From positions 62,001 to 126,000 of the forward strand of contig LYSY01000001.1 of assembly GCA_001657395.1 (NCBI GenBank): DNA of 64,000 nt. The letters are read 5' to 3'. Origin of the DNA: Rhodospirillales bacterium BBD 1991-14 (GTDB taxonomy: Bacteria > Pseudomonadota > Alphaproteobacteria > Kiloniellales > Kiloniellaceae). Shown here in pieces: positions 33,093-41,899 of this stretch. The notes beneath the pieces are model-generated. The model did not search any database. It was not told the origin of the DNA and saw only the letters and a program-made list of their open reading frames with translations. Numbering within the stretch: the stretch's first letter is position 1; every line of letters starts with the position of its first letter. The translations under genes and the position numbers were made by a program.

Positions 33093-33826
33093 GTGCGAAG
33101 CCGCCGGTCGCCGCGGGTGCGGCAGCTGGCCTTCCGCTGATTCGCCTGCGCCGGGTGACGCGCCTCTATGGCGACGGCGCCGCGCAGGTCTGCGCGCTGC
33201 GCGGTATCGACCTCGACATCTTCGACAAGGAGTTTGTCGCCGTCATGGGTCCAAGTGGATCGGGGAAGTCGACCTGCATGAACATCCTGGGCTGCCTCGA
33301 CACGCCGTCCTCCGGAACTTACCGTTTCAAGGGCCTTGATGTCGGGTCGCTTTCCGCGAATCAGCGGGCGCTTCTGCGCCGTCATTTCCTGGGCTTCGTC
33401 TTTCAAGGATACAATCTGCTGAACCGCATGTCGGCTGTCGAGAACGTCGAACTGCCCCTTCTGTACCGAGGCGTCAGTGCGGTGGAGCGGCGCGCCGCCG
33501 CCCTGGACGCGCTCGCTCAGGTCGGACTGGAAGGCCGCAGTACACACAGCCCGAACGAGCTGTCCGGCGGACAGCAGCAAAGGGTTGCAATCGCGCGGGC
33601 GATGGTCTCCAAGCCCAGCGTGCTCTTTGCAGACGAACCGACGGGAAACCTGGACTCGGCCCGCAGCAGAGAAGTCGCGAAGCTGTTGTCTGAGCTCAAT
33701 CGCTCGCGCGCAGTCACCATCGTCATGGTGACTCATGAGCCCGAGATCGCCGCCTATGCCAAGCGCGTTATTCGCTTCCGCGACGGCCTGGTGCACAGTG
33801 ACAACGCCGCCGTGGCCGCCGAGTGA
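33089..33826 (+). CDS. MacB/LolD-type ABC transporter ATPase
   Basis: A 245-residue nucleotide-binding subunit with Walker A GPSGSGKST, Q-loop FVFQGYNLL, signature LSGGQQQRVAIARA, Walker B VLFADEPTGNLD and the switch His in VMVTHEPE. The order and spacing are those of the MacB/LolD (mechanotransmission) class. The start is taken as the GTG overlapping the adaptor stop by 4 bases. The next gene starts at its own stop (TGATG), so translation is coupled. Cargo unknown; macrolides, peptides or siderophores are typical of the family. Confidence 0.93.
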   Translation: MSAKPPVAAGAAAGLPLIRLRRVTRLYGDGAAQVCALRGIDLDIFDKEFVAVMGPSGSGKSTCMNILGCLDTPSSGTYRFKGLDVGSLSANQRALLRRHFLGFVFQGYNLLNRMSAVENVELPLLYRGVSAVERRAAALDALAQVGLEGRSTHSPNELSGGQQQRVAIARAMVSKPSVLFADEPTGNLDSARSREVAKLLSELNRSRAVTIVMVTHEPEIAAYAKRVIRFRDGLVHSDNAAVAAE

Positions 33827-35034
33827 TGCTGGGGAATGCGATCCTCGTTGCCGTCCGCGAGATCCGCCGCAGCGCGCTGCGGTCGCTGTTGACGATGCTC
33901 GGGATCGTCATTGGCGTCGCCGCGGTCATCGTTATGGTGACCATCGGCAGCGGCGCGACGGTAATGGTTACGGACGAAATCGAGAAACTAGGCGGTAACC
34001 TGCTGATCGTCGCGCCGGGGCAGAGACCCGGCCCGGGGCGGGCTGCGGTCGCTGCGGCTGCATTTGAATGGGCAGATGCGCAGGCGATTGCCGGAGAGAT
34101 TCCATCTGCCGCGGTCGTAGCCCCGGCGGCGTCCCGCTCTGCCGTGGTGATTCATGGCGGCGAGAACTGGAACTCCACGATCACCGGTACCGTCAACGAG
34201 TACCTCCAGGCGCGGAACTGGTCGTTGCGCGAAGGGAGGGTGTTTACGCAAGGCGAGCTGCGCTCCGGGAAGGCCGTCTGCATCATCGGCAACACCGTCC
34301 GGGAGCAGCTCTTTGGCGGGCGGTCCGCAGTGAATGCCCGGATCCGTGTCGGCAGGCTTTCCTGCCAGGTGGTCGGGGCTCTGGCGGCCAAGGGACAGTC
34401 AATGATCGGCCTGGATCAGGACGACCTGGTCCTTGTGCCTTTGCGCATGTTCCAGCGCCGCATTGCCGGAAGCCAGGATGTTGCATCCATCTATGTCGCG
34501 GTCGGTCCGGAGGTCTCAACGGAACCCGTATTGCAGGCGATCACAGCGCTGATGCACGAAAGACGCCGGATCGGCGCCGGTGAGGACAATGACTTCTTTG
34601 TCATGGACATGGAGGAGGTTGCGCGAACAGTGGCCGGCGCGGCGCAGATCATGACCGCGCTGCTCGGCGCGGTCGCGGCGGTCAGCCTTCTGGTCGGCGG
34701 CGTGGGGATCATGAACATCATGCTGGTATCCGTGGCGCAGAGGACCAGAGAGATCGGTATTCGCCTGTCCATCGGTGCCCTGCAACGCGATATCCTGGTG
34801 CAGTTCCTCGTGGAGGCCGTGGTTATCTCCTCGCTGGGCGGCCTGCTTGGAATTGCGGTCGGATTGCTGGGATCGGCGCTCCTGGCCGGTTCCCTCAGCC
34901 TGCCTTTCATTCCGGACGTCCGTGTCGTAGGGCTCGCCTTCCTGTTCTCCGCCGGTGTCGGAGTTGCCTTTGGCTACCTGCCGGCGAGACGCGCTGCCGG
35001 CCTGGATCCGATCGCGGCCCTGCGCCTCGAGTAG
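33826..35034 (+). CDS. MacB-like ABC transporter permease
   Basis: A 402-residue four-helix MacB/FtsX permease. TM1 (SLLTMLGIVIGVAAVIVMV) is followed by a periplasmic domain of about 220 residues, then three C-terminal helices with the family segments LLVGGVGIMNIMLVSVAQRT and REIGIRLSIGA. It works with the ATPase and adaptor encoded upstream and needs an outer-membrane TolC-like partner that is not nearby. An alternative GTG start lies one codon earlier at 33823. Confidence 0.92.
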   Translation: MLGNAILVAVREIRRSALRSLLTMLGIVIGVAAVIVMVTIGSGATVMVTDEIEKLGGNLLIVAPGQRPGPGRAAVAAAAFEWADAQAIAGEIPSAAVVAPAASRSAVVIHGGENWNSTITGTVNEYLQARNWSLREGRVFTQGELRSGKAVCIIGNTVREQLFGGRSAVNARIRVGRLSCQVVGALAAKGQSMIGLDQDDLVLVPLRMFQRRIAGSQDVASIYVAVGPEVSTEPVLQAITALMHERRRIGAGEDNDFFVMDMEEVARTVAGAAQIMTALLGAVAAVSLLVGGVGIMNIMLVSVAQRTREIGIRLSIGALQRDILVQFLVEAVVISSLGGLLGIAVGLLGSALLAGSLSLPFIPDVRVVGLAFLFSAGVGVAFGYLPARRAAGLDPIAALRLE

Positions 35035-35073
35035 CGGCGGGATCCGGCTCGTCTCCGCGGGCGGCCGGGCCCA

Positions 35074-35667
35074 TCAGCTCCGCGTGGAAATGATCTCCCA
35101 GGCTCCGTCGGGCTGCCGGCAGGCGGTGCCATAGGCTCTTTCGACCTTGCCGCCGACGGTCACTTCCTGCTGGAACTCGCGGCAGTAGCGGCCGCGTGAA
35201 CTCGTGCCGTCCCGCAGCACGGTAACCGAACCGGCCGCGGAGCCCTCGTTCCAGTGAACCGTCTCGCCGACCGCAGCGGTGGTCGCCCGAACCTGCGCGG
35301 CCTCGTGAGTGCGTTGCTGGCGCTCGTTCAAGACGTCGAGCAGCTTCAGCGTAATGGCGGTAAAGGCAAGCCATCTGTATGCGTCATCGTCCGAGGAGAA
35401 ATAACCGTAGCCGGGATAGAGGTGGCCGCTGGGACGCAATACCACGACATCCCGGTAATGCCGCGTCCGGTGCCGTGGCACGACCACCGGCTGACCGTAA
35501 CGAATGGGACCGCTTTGCGGGCCGGGCCCGGGGTGATGCGGTGCCTTTACCTTCAAGGGCGCAGCCGGGCGGGCGGGTCCCGGCGGAGCAGCCGCGTGGA
35601 CCCCCTCGGCGAAAGCAAGAACGGTGACAACGCTGGCAACCAAGCTCCAGCAACTCAGCTTTCTCAT
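35074..35667 (-). CDS. Exported protein with 17-kDa surface-antigen-like C-terminus
   Basis: A 197-residue protein with a signal peptide at about 1-25 (FAEGVHAA), a Pro/His-rich stretch (APHHPGPGPQSGPIRYGQPV) and a C-terminal domain. The core of that domain (GRYCREFQQEV, ERAYGTACRQPDGAW) matches the domain shared by rickettsial 17-kDa antigen-type proteins and alphaproteobacterial outer-membrane proteins. The usual glycine zipper is missing; instead there is a hydrophobic helix (WLAFTAITLKLLDVL). It lies downstream of the ECF sigma gene on the same strand with a 145-base gap, so it could be in that factor's regulon. Confidence 0.75.
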   Translation of the reverse strand: MRKLSCWSLVASVVTVLAFAEGVHAAAPPGPARPAAPLKVKAPHHPGPGPQSGPIRYGQPVVVPRHRTRHYRDVVVLRPSGHLYPGYGYFSSDDDAYRWLAFTAITLKLLDVLNERQQRTHEAAQVRATTAAVGETVHWNEGSAAGSVTVLRDGTSSRGRYCREFQQEVTVGGKVERAYGTACRQPDGAWEIISTRS

Positions 35668-35812
35668 ACTGCGACCTCCAACCGGTGGAACCGAGCCCTC
35701 CGCGACCGTGGTAGAGCGGGGCGGCTAGGAGCGGGTGCCGGCACAAGGCTTCGGCCGCTCCCCTTCGTTGAACGCTGGGTACAGGCGATCCCGGCGCCTG
35801 ATTTATCGACAG

Positions 35813-36382
35813 TCACGGTTCGCCAATGAGGTCTTCCTTTGCCGCTGCCAACTGGTGCCGCAGTGACCGACGCCCGCGGACGAGCAAGGACTCCAGGGCG
35901 TTGACAGTTACACCCATGACTTCGGCTGCTTCGATGTTTCCCATCTCCTGGTTATGAACCAGCGTAACGGCGACGCGCTGTCTAACCGGGAGGGTTTCGA
36001 TCGCTTTGTTGACACGTTCGATCACCTGCCCACGATGCTTTACGGTCATTGCATTTTCTGCTGAGTCCGGTTGCTCGGGAACCGCAGCATCAGAGAGCCG
36101 CTGGCGGCCGCGCAGTTCATCAATGCAAAGGTTGTGGACAACTCTGTAAAGCCAGGTCGTCACGCGGGCGTCGGGTCGCCAGCATTCAGACTGACGCCAT
36201 AGCCTGAGGCAGGCCTCCTGAACCATGTCCTCCGCCAAACTGGCGTCGCCGAGCATTCGATACGACAGCCTGTAGGCGCGCGGCGCATGCTCATTGACCA
36301 ACTGGTGGAAGGCGGCGGTATCGCCACCCGCCACAAGCTTCATCAGCGCGGCGTCAGTCTTTCGGCTGCCCATAGTCGGCAT
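35813..36382 (-). CDS. ECF-type RNA polymerase sigma factor
   Basis: A 189-residue sigma-70 family factor: region 2 (YRLSYRMLGDASLAEDMVQEA, VTTWLYRVVHNLCID) and region 4 (LPVRQRVAVTLVHNQEMGNIEAAEVM, VNALESLLVRGRRSLRHQL). Regions 1.1 and 3 are absent, as in the ECF group. No anti-sigma gene adjoins it. Two Met codons (36382, 36373) could serve as the start. It resembles the second ECF factor at 45998-46606, and each has an EF-hand protein gene within a few kilobases. Confidence 0.9.
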   Translation of the reverse strand: MPTMGSRKTDAALMKLVAGGDTAAFHQLVNEHAPRAYRLSYRMLGDASLAEDMVQEACLRLWRQSECWRPDARVTTWLYRVVHNLCIDELRGRQRLSDAAVPEQPDSAENAMTVKHRGQVIERVNKAIETLPVRQRVAVTLVHNQEMGNIEAAEVMGVTVNALESLLVRGRRSLRHQLAAAKEDLIGEP

Positions 36383-36465
36383 TGCCGTCCGGCCTAGGGC
36401 TTTCGTTGCGGGTCAGCGCTTTCTTCCTTTCCCGAAGCCACTTCTTTTCCCGGTGTCGGGTTGAT

Positions 36466-36897
36466 CTACTTGGGTTTCTGCGACGGCAGAGCGGCCCGGG
36501 CCTCCTCAAGCGTGACCGCGCCGTCCCAGTCCGCGTCCATGCAGGAGAACTGCCGTATAACCGCCGCGGTGAGTTCGCCTTCGCTGATCGCGCCATTGGT
36601 ATCGACGTCGAGTTCCGCAAAGCGGCTTTTGCTGCGCTTTCGGAAGGACTCCAGCATTACTGCCGTGAGCTCGTCCCGGCTCAAGGTGCCATTGCCATCG
36701 GTGTCGGTCCGCCGGAAGACCAGGAGGCCGTAGTGTTCCAGTTCATCTGCCGTGATCCTGAGGTTGCTGTCGCTGTCGATCCCGTTGAACCAACGGGTCA
36801 CCGCCACGCCGCCAGGGTCGGTAGCGTGAGCGATCTGAACGGCGCCCAGGGCGCAGATAGCGGCGAGGGCTGGCAAGCCCGTTCTGAATCCGGTCAT
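36466..36897 (-). CDS. Periplasmic EF-hand calcium-binding protein
   Basis: A 143-residue protein with a signal peptide at about 1-25 (GAVQIAHAT) and four EF-hand loops in order: DSDSNLRITADE, DTDGNGTLSRDE, DVDTNGAISEGE and DADWDGAVTLEE. All four keep Asp at positions 1 and 3 and Glu at 12; loop 1 has Asn at 5 and Arg at 7. It probably buffers or senses calcium outside the cytoplasm. It is upstream of and co-oriented with the ECF sigma gene, 83 bases away. Confidence 0.85.
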   Translation of the reverse strand: MTGFRTGLPALAAICALGAVQIAHATDPGGVAVTRWFNGIDSDSNLRITADELEHYGLLVFRRTDTDGNGTLSRDELTAVMLESFRKRSKSRFAELDVDTNGAISEGELTAAVIRQFSCMDADWDGAVTLEEARAALPSQKPK

Positions 36898-37021
36898 CCG
36901 TGACTCCTTCTTTGCGTCGGGAACCCAGCCGCATTCGCTGACAGCAGGTGCCCCGCCGGATCCATCGCTCGGCCGCGACCGACGAAGCTGGTCCCCGCGC
37001 CCGAAACTGGCCCGCGCAGCG

Positions 37022-37924
37022 CTAGAGATACTTGACCAGCGACAAGCGGTTTAGCGTATTGATGACACTGTAGGCCGCTTCCAGTTGAGCTTCGTAGGAA
37101 CTCAACTCGGCGGAGGCAGCGGCGACATCGACATTCTTGAGATCTTCAATAACGGCCTGGCTGTAGAGCTGGAAATCCAGGTTCGCATCGATGGCACCCT
37201 CGGTTCTGTCCGCGGCCAGGGACAGCTCTGTCTGCACGACCAGCAGATCATCCAGCGCCTCGGTCGTGAGATCATAAGCTTCCTGGAGAGCGGCGTTGTC
37301 CACCGGGTTCGTCGCAGCATTGGCGGCCAGGTTCATGGCCCGCATAAGCTTTTCGAATCCAGGGCTGTTGCCGCCCACGCCGTAGTCGACCGTCATGTCC
37401 GGGGTTGCCTGATAGGCTGCGGTCTGGTTGTCGCCCTGATAGTAGGAATAGTCCGCCGCAGAAGGGCTGGTCGCCGGCGGATAGCTGCTGAGGTCCACGG
37501 GCGGCTGCGCGGTCTGAGAGCCACCGAACAAATAGCGCCCATCCTGCTGTGTGTTCAGAAGCGCGGCGATCTCTTCCAGCGCCGCCTGCCCCTGCTGGTT
37601 GAAGCTCGTGACCGACCCGCTGTCGGACAGGCCCTCGCTCAGCCAGGCCCTCGCGTCGCTTGCGATATCGACGATCTGGGAGACGGCGCCGTACATGGTA
37701 TCGATCCGTCCGGCGACCACCTCGCCGTTGTCGATGTACTGCTGCGCCCGCTCGAGCTCGCCTTCAAGGGTGACCAGCTTGCGGGTGTCATCGGCGATGC
37801 CCTTGTAGTCCGTCGACTTCAGCCCCGTCGCGGTCTCAATCTGTGCTGTCGCGACCTTGGACTGAACCGCCAAAGCCTGGGAGATCATCTGCCGCTGGTG
37901 GCTGAAACTTGCAACCCGTTCCAT
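37022..37924 (-). CDS. flgL: Flagellar hook-filament junction protein FlgL (HAP3)
   Basis: A 300-residue flagellin-like junction protein. The N-terminal coiled coil (SFSHQRQMISQALAVQSKVA) and C-terminal helix (SAELSSYEAQLEAAYSVINT) follow the flagellin-type D0/D1 pattern. QDGRYLFGGSQTAQPPVD is the characteristic FlgL segment. The ATG follows AAAAGGTGAAC. It is directly downstream of flgK with a 20-base gap. It joins the FlgK ring to the filament. Confidence 0.9.
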   Translation of the reverse strand: MERVASFSHQRQMISQALAVQSKVATAQIETATGLKSTDYKGIADDTRKLVTLEGELERAQQYIDNGEVVAGRIDTMYGAVSQIVDIASDARAWLSEGLSDSGSVTSFNQQGQAALEEIAALLNTQQDGRYLFGGSQTAQPPVDLSSYPPATSPSAADYSYYQGDNQTAAYQATPDMTVDYGVGGNSPGFEKLMRAMNLAANAATNPVDNAALQEAYDLTTEALDDLLVVQTELSLAADRTEGAIDANLDFQLYSQAVIEDLKNVDVAAASAELSSYEAQLEAAYSVINTLNRLSLVKYL

Positions 37925-37944
37925 GTCAGTTCACCTTTTCTGCC

Positions 37945-39690
37945 TCACACCATCTGCATCAGCGTGTCGTACATCTCCTGGATGACCTGGATAACGTTCG
38001 CCATCGCCGAGTAGCTGTTTTCGAGGACGGAGAGCTCCGCCGTCTCCTCGTCAATATTGACCCCCGCCTGCGCGGCGATGCCGGCGACGAGATCGTCGTA
38101 GATCAGCTTTGCCGACTGTGCCCCGGTGTCCGCGTTCTCTGCCATGTTCGCGATTGCTGCGGTCATCTCAGCGGCATAACCGGCGATTGACGTGGAGGAG
38201 GCCCCCAGTCCGCCCGCCGCATCGAAGCTGTGGGTGTCGCTCAGCGCGGCGGCGAGGCGCTCGGCGCTGCTCGCGTCGCCGGTGGTCAAACCGGCGTCGC
38301 CTGCGGCAAGCACAGGCGCATCGCTCAGAGTCCCGGTCGCCAGGAGATCCGGGCTTTCGGCGATATCATCGCGAACGGAGATCCGGCCCCCGGCATCGAC
38401 CACGTAGAGGTCGTTGAGCCCGAGATGGTTGGAGAGGCCTTCTGCATCAGGGCCTGCAGCACTGTCCATTTCGTTGAAACCGATGCCCAGAGAGGGGTCG
38501 TCAGAGGTCACGCTGACATGGCCCTGCGGGTCGATAGAGGCCGAGGCGCCGGGGATCGCATCGATGGCGGCGACGAGATCGTCATAGGTCGCGTAAAGCG
38601 AAAGGTCGAGGTCCGTACTCTGCTGCACTGCGCCGTCGGCGTCCAAGATCGCCACGCGGAAGGTGCCGGAAGCGGTCAGTGGGTCACTGCCGGTCACGGC
38701 CGTCGTTCCGGTCAGACTGTTCGGCGCGGGAAGGCTGGTTCCCTGGTTGTGCGCGGCATTTACGCTGTCGGCGAGAGTCCGGGTCAGTTCGTCAACCTCT
38801 GCCTGTCGCTCCACCAGGCTTTCGTCACGCAGTTCCAGGAGGCCGCCGATTTCTCCCGACGTGATTTCGCCGGTGATGTCCTTCCCCTCGACCGTCACCC
38901 CCGAGAGACCGCTGCCGCCTCCGGGGTCATAGACAATCGCACTGTCGACACTGGAAGCGGCGCTGAACTGAAGCTCATGAACCATGCTGTCCAATAGGGG
39001 CGTCCCGCTGGAGGTGTAGATCTGTACCTGGTTCTTGGTGTTGGTAAAGTAGGTGACATCCATCTCCCGCGAAAGCGCCTCCAGCTCCATGGCGCGCTGG
39101 TCTTCCAGGTCTGCCGTGGAGAGGCCGCGCGCTTCGTTGTCGGCGATCTGGCGGTTCAGATCGTCGATGCGGTGCAAAGCTGCATTCACATCGTCGACGG
39201 AGTCGGCGATATCCTTGTCGGCCTGACCACGCAGGTTCTGGATCTCATCGGAGATCGCGTTGACCTCGCTGGCCAGGCGCTCGGCCTCGTGAACGACAGT
39301 GGCGCTCTCGCTGCTGCTTTCCGGCGTGACGGCCAGCGCATCGATGGCGTTTGCCAGGCCATTGACCGCGTCCGATAGAGAGTCTTCGCCGTCGGTCGAT
39401 CCCAGGGAGCTTTGCAGCGAGTCGCTGTAGGACGCGGTGACCTCCGCCTCGCCGAGAGTGCTCGCCGCCCCGTCGCGCTGACGCAGCAGATTCTGGTCGA
39501 CGGCGCTTGTCGTCTCAGCGACTTGAACGCCAGCGCCCTGGCCACTGACGACGACGCTCTGCGTGCCAGCCGTCTTCTTCGTATAGCCGGCAGAATCGGC
39601 ATTGGCGATATTGTTTGAAACCGTTGAAAGCTGACTTTGGGTCGCCTTCAGGCCGCTGGTGGCGATGGACAGGGATGTGTTCAGCGACAT
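37945..39690 (-). CDS. flgK: Flagellar hook-associated protein FlgK (HAP1)
   Basis: A 581-residue hook-filament junction protein with the rod/hook-family N-terminus (SLNTSLSIATSGLKATQSQL, then VSNNIANADSAGYTKKT) and the C-terminal helix typical of FlgK (GVNIDEETAELSVLENSYSA). Between them lie long acidic D2/D3 domains. It is encoded between the chaperone-like gene and flgL in the late-flagellar leftward cluster. Confidence 0.94.
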   Translation of the reverse strand: MSLNTSLSIATSGLKATQSQLSTVSNNIANADSAGYTKKTAGTQSVVVSGQGAGVQVAETTSAVDQNLLRQRDGAASTLGEAEVTASYSDSLQSSLGSTDGEDSLSDAVNGLANAIDALAVTPESSSESATVVHEAERLASEVNAISDEIQNLRGQADKDIADSVDDVNAALHRIDDLNRQIADNEARGLSTADLEDQRAMELEALSREMDVTYFTNTKNQVQIYTSSGTPLLDSMVHELQFSAASSVDSAIVYDPGGGSGLSGVTVEGKDITGEITSGEIGGLLELRDESLVERQAEVDELTRTLADSVNAAHNQGTSLPAPNSLTGTTAVTGSDPLTASGTFRVAILDADGAVQQSTDLDLSLYATYDDLVAAIDAIPGASASIDPQGHVSVTSDDPSLGIGFNEMDSAAGPDAEGLSNHLGLNDLYVVDAGGRISVRDDIAESPDLLATGTLSDAPVLAAGDAGLTTGDASSAERLAAALSDTHSFDAAGGLGASSTSIAGYAAEMTAAIANMAENADTGAQSAKLIYDDLVAGIAAQAGVNIDEETAELSVLENSYSAMANVIQVIQEMYDTLMQMV

Positions 39691-39711
39691 GGCGTGCGTT
39701 CCAATCGCTGC

Positions 39712-40209
39712 CTAGACTTTGCGGCTGCGCATCAGGATCGCATCGACCCGGGCCGGGCCTTCTTCGATTTCTCCGGCATCCCCGTATCGGCGTCCGGATT
39801 CGATTTGCTGCCGGCGCACCTCGACTGCGGCCTCGATGCGCTTGAATGTCGCGACCTTGGCAGCGTTCAACAGCAATCTGTTGTCGCCCAGCAGCCGCTG
39901 AACGCCTTTGATGCGATCGATCAGCAGGTCGTATTTTGCGTTGTTCGGCCCCTGCAGCATCTGCGGCATCTCAAGGAGTTTGGGAAAGAGAGTGCGAAGC
40001 TCTGCAGTCAGGATTTCCTTGCGGTCCTGATGGGCGCCTAAGCCCGCGCGCTTCCCGTTGCGCAGCAGATCGTTTTCGACCTCGATGAGGGTCTCGAGCG
40101 ATTGCGTTGCAGCCAGGAACTCCGCAAGGCAGGCATTGAACTGATTCTCGTCAACCTCCCGCCTGGCGTCATTGCCAAGGGGTTGCTCTATCTCTTGAAG
40201 CTTCACCAT
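39712..40209 (-). CDS. FlgN-like flagellar export chaperone
   Basis: A 165-residue, largely helical protein placed immediately upstream of flgK, where FlgN usually lies. The pattern (ETLIEVENDLLRNGKR in the first third, a second long helix, then LGDNRLLLNAAKVATFKRI near the C-terminus) fits FlgN, which binds the FlgK and FlgL ends and delivers them to the export gate. Similarity is at the level of pattern and context, so no symbol is assigned. AAAAGGAG precedes the ATG by 11 bases. Confidence 0.7.
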   Translation of the reverse strand: MVKLQEIEQPLGNDARREVDENQFNACLAEFLAATQSLETLIEVENDLLRNGKRAGLGAHQDRKEILTAELRTLFPKLLEMPQMLQGPNNAKYDLLIDRIKGVQRLLGDNRLLLNAAKVATFKRIEAAVEVRRQQIESGRRYGDAGEIEEGPARVDAILMRSRKV

Positions 40210-40211
40210 TG

Positions 40212-40565
40212 TTACCGGTTCTCCTTTTGGTCGGATCGTTTGTAGGCACTCAGGGCCGTCTGGAACTGGAAGGTCAGCATCAGGGCGTCTGCCATGGCCC
40301 GCTGCGAGTCCTTCAGCCGGTTGCAGAGGAAACTGAGGTCATCGATCATCGCCACTGCCTGGCGTTGTGCGCGCTCGCCGGCCTGCCGGTCGCCGTCAAC
40401 CTTGGCCTTCCTCGCCAAATCCAGAACTTCCTTCGCCCGGCGGGTTGCCCGCTCGGCCTCATGGATCAGGCGGATGACGCCGTCCCCGGTCTCGGCCCGC
40501 AGGCGCTGGCGGTCAAGAGGCGCGCCATCACTCCTTTCGCGTTTGTTCATTGCGTCGGTTTCCAT
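40212..40565 (-). CDS. Small helical flagellar-cluster protein, unknown function
   Basis: A 117-residue polar, charged, all-helical protein (RATRRAKEVLDLARKAKVDG; MIDDLSFLCNRLKDSQRAMA). It is squeezed between flgE and the FlgN-like gene with 3-base and 2-base gaps, so it is translationally coupled. I do not recognise it. Size, helicity and position suggest a flagellar chaperone or regulator. A second Met at 40550 (MNKRER) could be the real start. Confidence 0.7.
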   Translation of the reverse strand: METDAMNKRERSDGAPLDRQRLRAETGDGVIRLIHEAERATRRAKEVLDLARKAKVDGDRQAGERAQRQAVAMIDDLSFLCNRLKDSQRAMADALMLTFQFQTALSAYKRSDQKENR

Positions 40566-40568
40566 CGC

Positions 40569-41837
40569 CTAGCGAACCATGTTGATCAGCTCATCCATCA
40601 TCTCATCGCTGGTTGTGATGACCCGAGAGGCAGCTGAGTAGGCTTCCTGCGCCACGATCATGCGGGTGAACTCGTCGGCGATGTCGACGGTGGAGGCTTC
40701 GAGGGCGCTGGCAGCAATCGTGCCGGCGCCGGCTTCGCCTGCTTCTGACAGGAGGTATGCGCCCGATTCCGTGGTAGCGGAGTAGACGTTGCCGCTATGC
40801 TTCTGCAGGCCGTTGGCGTTGGGAAAGGTTGCCAGCGGGATCTCGTAGATCTCGGTGGTCTCGCCGTTGTCGAAGTTGGCGGTCACCCGGCCATCGTCGT
40901 CGATCTCGACACTGCTCATCTGCCCGTAGCGCGCGCCGTCCTGCTCGATGCCGTAGAGCTGGATGTCCGGCGCGCCATCATCGGAGGAGAACTGCGTGAG
41001 CCCATCGGCCGCGCCCGGCGTGCCGATGTCGAAGGAGATGGTGCTGTCGGCTGCGCCGGACGTCCATCCCGTCACGGTGATGTCCAGCGCCGGCGTGACA
41101 GTGTCCAGGCTGCCGTCGTCATTGAAGGTGACCGTGTAGGGTCCGCCGGTCGTGGTGCCGGTGGTCACGGTGCTGTCCTGCGGTGATGTCGGGTCCGCGA
41201 CGTTCAGGGACCACTCGTTGGTGTTGGTCTTCTGCCAGGTCAGCTCCAGGTTTTGGGCGACGCCGAGGCTGTCAAAGACCTGAACGGTGGTGTCGTAGGT
41301 GTCGCCGACGATGGCGTCCGCCGGCAGGTTGGCTTCGAGTTCAACGGTTTCCGTCGCTCTTGCCGTGCCGGTTACGTCTTCGACGTTGATGCGGCTCAGG
41401 CTGGAGAGGTCGTTGGTGTTGCCACCGACCGGGTCACCGTTGGCATCCAGCTCGTAGCCCATCAGATAGTAGCCGTCGACGGTTTTCAGATAGCCTTCCT
41501 CATCGACCTGAAACTGACCGTCGCGGGTGTAGAAGTATTCACCATCGGCATTGGTGACGACAAAAAAGCCGTCGCCGTCGATGGCCAGGTCGGTGTTGGA
41601 GCTGGTCGCTTCGATCAGGCCCTGCTCGGACACGGACTGTACGCCGGTCACCGAGACGCCACCGGATGCGTAGGACGTCGTGCCCGTTTGCTGGGTCACC
41701 AGCGTGCTGAAGCTCGCCGTGGTGGTTTTGTAGCCCGTGGTGCTGGAGTTGGCGATGTTGTCGGAAATGATCGCCAGGGTCTGGCTCTGGGCATTCAGAC
41801 CAGAGACTGCCGTCTGCATTGCGCCGTAGAGACTCAT
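40569..41837 (-). CDS. flgE: Flagellar hook protein FlgE
   Basis: A 422-residue hook subunit. The N-terminal motif (SLYGAMQTAVSGLNAQSQTL, then ISDNIANSSTTGYKTT), the FlgE-specific middle (DGDGFFVVTNADGEYFYTRDG) and the C-terminal YSAASRVITTSDEMMDELI are complete. It is transcribed after flgD with a 62-base gap and forms the flexible universal joint of the flagellum. Confidence 0.95.
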   Translation of the reverse strand: MSLYGAMQTAVSGLNAQSQTLAIISDNIANSSTTGYKTTTASFSTLVTQQTGTTSYASGGVSVTGVQSVSEQGLIEATSSNTDLAIDGDGFFVVTNADGEYFYTRDGQFQVDEEGYLKTVDGYYLMGYELDANGDPVGGNTNDLSSLSRINVEDVTGTARATETVELEANLPADAIVGDTYDTTVQVFDSLGVAQNLELTWQKTNTNEWSLNVADPTSPQDSTVTTGTTTGGPYTVTFNDDGSLDTVTPALDITVTGWTSGAADSTISFDIGTPGAADGLTQFSSDDGAPDIQLYGIEQDGARYGQMSSVEIDDDGRVTANFDNGETTEIYEIPLATFPNANGLQKHSGNVYSATTESGAYLLSEAGEAGAGTIAASALEASTVDIADEFTRMIVAQEAYSAASRVITTSDEMMDELINMVR

Positions 41838-41899
41838 GAGTGTTCGCCTTTCTTTCTATGACTGCAGGCGGCCACAGACGGCGCGCCGCTCACTTACGC

